From Pholiota molesta (Eukaryota; Basidiomycota; Agaricomycetes; Agaricales; Strophariaceae): a stretch of 64,000 nt of DNA. Each line of letters begins with the position of its first letter. Position 1 is the first letter of the stretch. The DNA lies in the NCBI GenBank assembly GCA_014925825.1, contig JACGCK010000113.1, positions 88,821-152,820 on the forward strand. The letters are read 5' to 3'. Under the pieces are notes generated by a model. It searched no databases. It was not told where the DNA came from and was given only the letters and a program-made list of their open reading frames with translations. Shown here in pieces: positions 61,201 through 64,000 of this stretch. The translations under genes and the position numbers were made by a program.

Positions 61201-62352
61201 AGACCATGCCTAATGATCTTGTAAGCGTAGAGTCTATAACTAAGAGGATATAAGCCTACCTCGATGATGGCCGGCACGCAGAAGATGACATCGCTATGCG
61301 TAGCCACAGCGGCTTGGAAGAGGTTATCCGGGGTTGGTAACTGTGCCGGAGACTTTGGCTCAAAAGCACTAATTACCAAACCACACGATGCCTAGCAAAT
61401 GACAGCAGGTTGTATATTCAGACTGTAAGAATATGAATGAAAATGTACATACCGTCCAGCAGCACTGCAAGACCCCCATTCCATGGTACATCGGCATAGA
61501 ATGCAGCGACAATATTACGTTAGTCAAATCGCGTTCTCCAAAGTAGGGTATAAGCGACATTTCAATGAACCGGCGGTTCGTCATCGGGATTGGCTTCGGA
61601 TAAGCCGTGGAACCTGGATAAAGTGAGAAGTAAGCCGCCTGGTATTTAGCAACTACGAATAAATACCTGATGAGTGTAAATAGATGATTATATCATTTGG
61701 TTCCTTGCGAACAGGTGGTAACGTCTTGAAGTCATCGTCAGTGTTGACAAAAAGGTCCCCAAAACGGGGAATGAGAATCAATTGCGGATTAAAAGCTTGC
61801 TCTCCATAATTGGTCTTCAAGGCCTGGAGGGATTCATCTGCTAAATCTGACATAGATGGGTCGTTCCCAACGAGAACGTACTGAACACCGACTGATTTAA
61901 TGAGGTGGGCAACAGCAGATGGTGAATTACGGGGAGAGATCGGGAAAACGATGTATCCAGCACGCATTATCGCCATAATCATAGTAAAATATGTGATAGT
62001 ATCTGTATAGGCGTTAGGAATCGGCTTACACTTGTCAGGGTGTTGAAAACTTACCTTCCGCGGCAAGAATTGCCACAATAGGGACAGTCTCCGAGTTTGG
62101 CTTCAGATCAATTGTGTTTTGCAAATACCGGACTCCGTTGTAGACCGCCCTGACAGCTTCGGGCCAGTATATTGTTCGCGTTTTTTGATTATCGTCGGAG
62201 AAGATGAAAAGTCGATGATCCGGTGTGTTTTCTAAATGCCAGTCGTAGATCTCTGGCAGTGTCAACGACCCATCCAGAGGAGGTGGTCGAAATGTTTTCG
62301 ATTGTAGACCCTGCGTTGGAGGAGGGGCTGGAAGTGCAGTACTAGACATCAT
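58291..62352 (-). CDS. Adenylate-forming reductase (NRPS-like, A-T-R domains)
   Basis: Sixteen exons join in frame to 1083 residues, from ATG 62352 to TGA 58291. Junctions include 62055/62002, 61667/61613, 61453/61391, 60568/60511, 59916/59862 and 58791/58731. Adenylation domain (about 1-560): YLHSSGSTAYPKPIP, FGGGPLNKAAG, YGSTEGGIMS, GRSDDQIMHNTGEK. Carrier domain: DDIFQHGCDSLQAT, the Ser near residue 615 being the phosphopantetheine site. Reductase domain: NAD(P)H-binding LLTGSTGGLGAF (about 709), and YTESKWVSE with the Tyr/Lys pair. Such basidiomycete enzymes activate a carboxylic or amino acid, load it and reduce it to an aldehyde. Substrate cannot be told. One exon is 19 nt (60511-60493), and the last intron uses AAG-GCAAGT, a GC-AG intron. 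Intact. Confidence 0.9.
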
Positions 62353-63244
62353 TGTAGATGGATCGTCACCGCATTTCGAGGCTCTTGGTGTATTAAATAC
62401 AAATGTCAAGTAGTCCCGGAAATAACATTTCCCCACATCATAAGCCCATCACATCAGGCTCGAATTCTCGAATGATGTGAGGTGATCATATCGTGACCAG
62501 TCTACGATAGGAGACGAATATCCGGAAGCAGATAATTCTGATAGAAGGAATTCAAGGATGTGTAATTTTATGTAGGTAGAAGACAAAGCGTCTCAGTGGG
62601 CGGATGATCTCTGGACCCACAAAATCTCAAATTCTCACGCCACAATGAACGGCACATCCAGGGCACATCCTGAGAACTGTTATCGGAATGGAAGCTCAGC
62701 CAAGATCGATGATGCCTTGCCAGGTCCATGGCAGCTACTGCGCAAGCAACGCACCAAAGCAGAAAAAAATCTCTTGGACCCATTGACGAAAGGATTGCAC
62801 GCCGGTCAGAAATCTTTCTCTCCCATGGTCAGCAAAGAATCTGACAGCAAAAAAGCTACAATACTTATATATTCCTTTTGCTTGATTTAAAATTATATAT
62901 GTATCAAGATTATATATAGATAGATAGCCTAAGGACGTGAGCCGGAAGGCATGTAGAAATCAGCGAACCGGGTGACCAGTCGCGACGATATGGGACATTA
63001 TCCACTATATTATTACCGCACTTGCCTCGCATTCACAGACTCGGCCCCGTTCATATACCTGCGTCTCCAATAAGATGCCAGACTCAGGTATTACGGTATT
63101 TCGATTTATTGAGAATGGAAACCTTGTTTACCTTTTTCAGCCAATATGCGTCAAGTCTGTATGTTGTTTGTATGTATCTGCGATGTTGACCAACTTGAAT
63201 CCTTCGACATCGTCAACGATATACAATTTACCATTCCTATGATA
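62353..63244. other. Spacer between tandem reductase genes
   Basis: About 890 bp: promoter of the first reductase and the 3' flank of the second. The stretch just before the stop of each copy (CAACGATATACAATTTACCA) is shared, so duplication extended past the coding region. No other gene seen. Confidence 0.55.
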
Positions 63245-64000
63245 TCATATGAAGCCTACGCCCCGCCAATACGCAAGCCACGCCTTTACGTCTCCATCGC
63301 TTAACTCTTCCAAATCGACCAATGTGGATGAGATATTTACGGCGTGTTCAGTAGAAAGACAGGGAAATCCGAACGCCTCCAATGGATGTTCCGTTCCGTC
63401 CATCTTCAGCGCTATGCTCCTATAAAAATTGATGAGGCGTGAAGCCGCCAACGCGTCAGGTGCCGTGTGTGCATTTCTGTCTTGCGAGATTGCCATATGT
63501 TCCAATTTTGACAACCATTCGTGGTATGGGACGAGAGGGACAGAAAGCTCCGAAGATAGCACTGCTGCCAGCTTCGGCCACGGGGTCGACTTCGGATGGA
63601 CGAGATGGACAATTCGTGATTCGGGGGCCTGCATGAAGTCAGCCATGCTTTTTGCAGCGGCCTGAACAGGAATCCAGGATACGTCCTAGGATTGCGCGTA
63701 AGTTAGGACCAGGGAATGGCGAAGTAGTGCCGGCGCTTACCTTGCCAACGTTCGGAAGGCAGGAGACGGACTTCGCACTCTGGGACAGAGCCGGAACCAC
63801 TCCTTCGTGTTCCAAAATCCTGTTGGACCACCGGCGATCTGGCCGACGCGGACGATAACAGTCCTCAGCGTCGTTTCTGCAGATGCGGCAGCGAGGATCT
63901 GCTCTGAAACCCATTTGGATTCGGTATACCCAGTCCGATCGCTACTTTGGCTACAATAGGTAATTCGGCAAGATTCGCACCGCGGTGGGAGGGGGGTTTG
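63245..64000 (-). pseudogene. Second adenylate-forming reductase, 3' part only, with frame breaks
   Basis: The window edge cuts this gene. The last exon (63685-63245) has the same length as the last exon of the neighbouring reductase and is largely identical in translation (DLEELSDGDVKAWLAYWRGV in both). The preceding exon ends at 63741 with a normal GT donor where the neighbour has GC. In that exon one base is missing near 63806 (GAGTGGTTCCGGCT, against TTCCCCGCT in the neighbour) and one near 63934 (ATCGGACTGGG, against ATTGGGACCGGG). Each breaks the frame. It is therefore probably a decayed tandem duplicate, unless these are base-calling errors. Confidence 0.7.

Overview
The window is nuclear DNA of a filamentous basidiomycete, most likely a wood- or litter-decaying agaricomycete. 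Genes are packed on both strands and broken by many short introns (about 35-80 nt) with GTRNGT-type donors. The gene families fit: a class II heme peroxidase, an adenylate-forming reductase, NACHT, DUF6533-like seven-helix, RING-IBR-RING and F-box-like proteins, and DIRS-like reverse transcriptase sequence. There are no operons, ribosome binding sites or CRISPR arrays. Most genes were rebuilt here by splicing exons with matched phases, and many are not visible as one long open frame.

Layout. 1.0-3.6 kb: secreted GH78 alpha-L-rhamnosidase (-). 4.7-5.8 kb: HAPSTR1/C16orf72-like protein (+). 6.9-7.4 kb: small unknown protein (-). 7.8-8.7 kb: MICOS subunit MIC26/27 (-). Inverted copies of a dispersed repeat flank this block. 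9.2-18.3 kb: tandem array of four RING-IBR-RING (RBR) genes in one direction. Copy 1 is truncated after RING2 and internally duplicated. In copy 2 the RBR exons are replaced by a reverse transcriptase-RNase H ORF that splices in frame to the paralogous N-terminus. Copy 3 has a broken first exon. Copy 4 keeps the full C-terminal tail. 18.9-20.2 kb: CCR4-NOT subunit Not11 (+). 22.1-23.1 kb: hAT-type non-autonomous element with an 8-bp target duplication. 23.2 kb: tRNA-Glu(CUC) with intron (-). 25.4-25.8 kb: mitochondrial ribosomal protein uS19m (+).

28.0-29.4 kb: manganese-peroxidase-like gene with two frame breaks. 30.1 kb: small secreted peptide with one break. 31.2-32.6 kb: F-box-like protein. 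33.0-35.9 kb: PAK kinase Cla4. 37.8-38.4 kb: secreted NTF2/SnoaL-like protein (-). 39.6-41.5 kb: NACHT NTPase (-). 41.8-43.1 kb: PIF/Harbinger-like element carrying two apparently identical 239-bp inverted-repeat elements. 44.3-45.3 kb: another inverted-repeat-bounded segment. 45.5-49.0 kb: trehalose synthase complex subunit with a degenerate phosphatase motif. 49.6-50.4 kb: ATG101. 50.9-51.7 kb: tail-anchored J-protein. 52.1-53.7 kb: seven-helix membrane protein (-). 56.1-57.5 kb: PP6/Sit4 phosphatase (-). 58.3-62.4 kb: adenylate-forming reductase (-). 63.2-64.0 kb: the 3' part of a tandem duplicate of that reductase.

How it fits together. Conserved housekeeping genes (Not11, uS19m, Cla4, ATG101, PP6, MIC26/27, trehalose subunit) are intact. 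They alternate with accessory blocks showing tandem duplication, transposon insertion and gene decay. The single-base frame breaks found here all lie in accessory genes, which argues against random sequencing error as their main cause. The most unusual locus is the RBR array with its in-frame RBR/reverse-transcriptase chimera and a shared CACGTG-containing promoter block.
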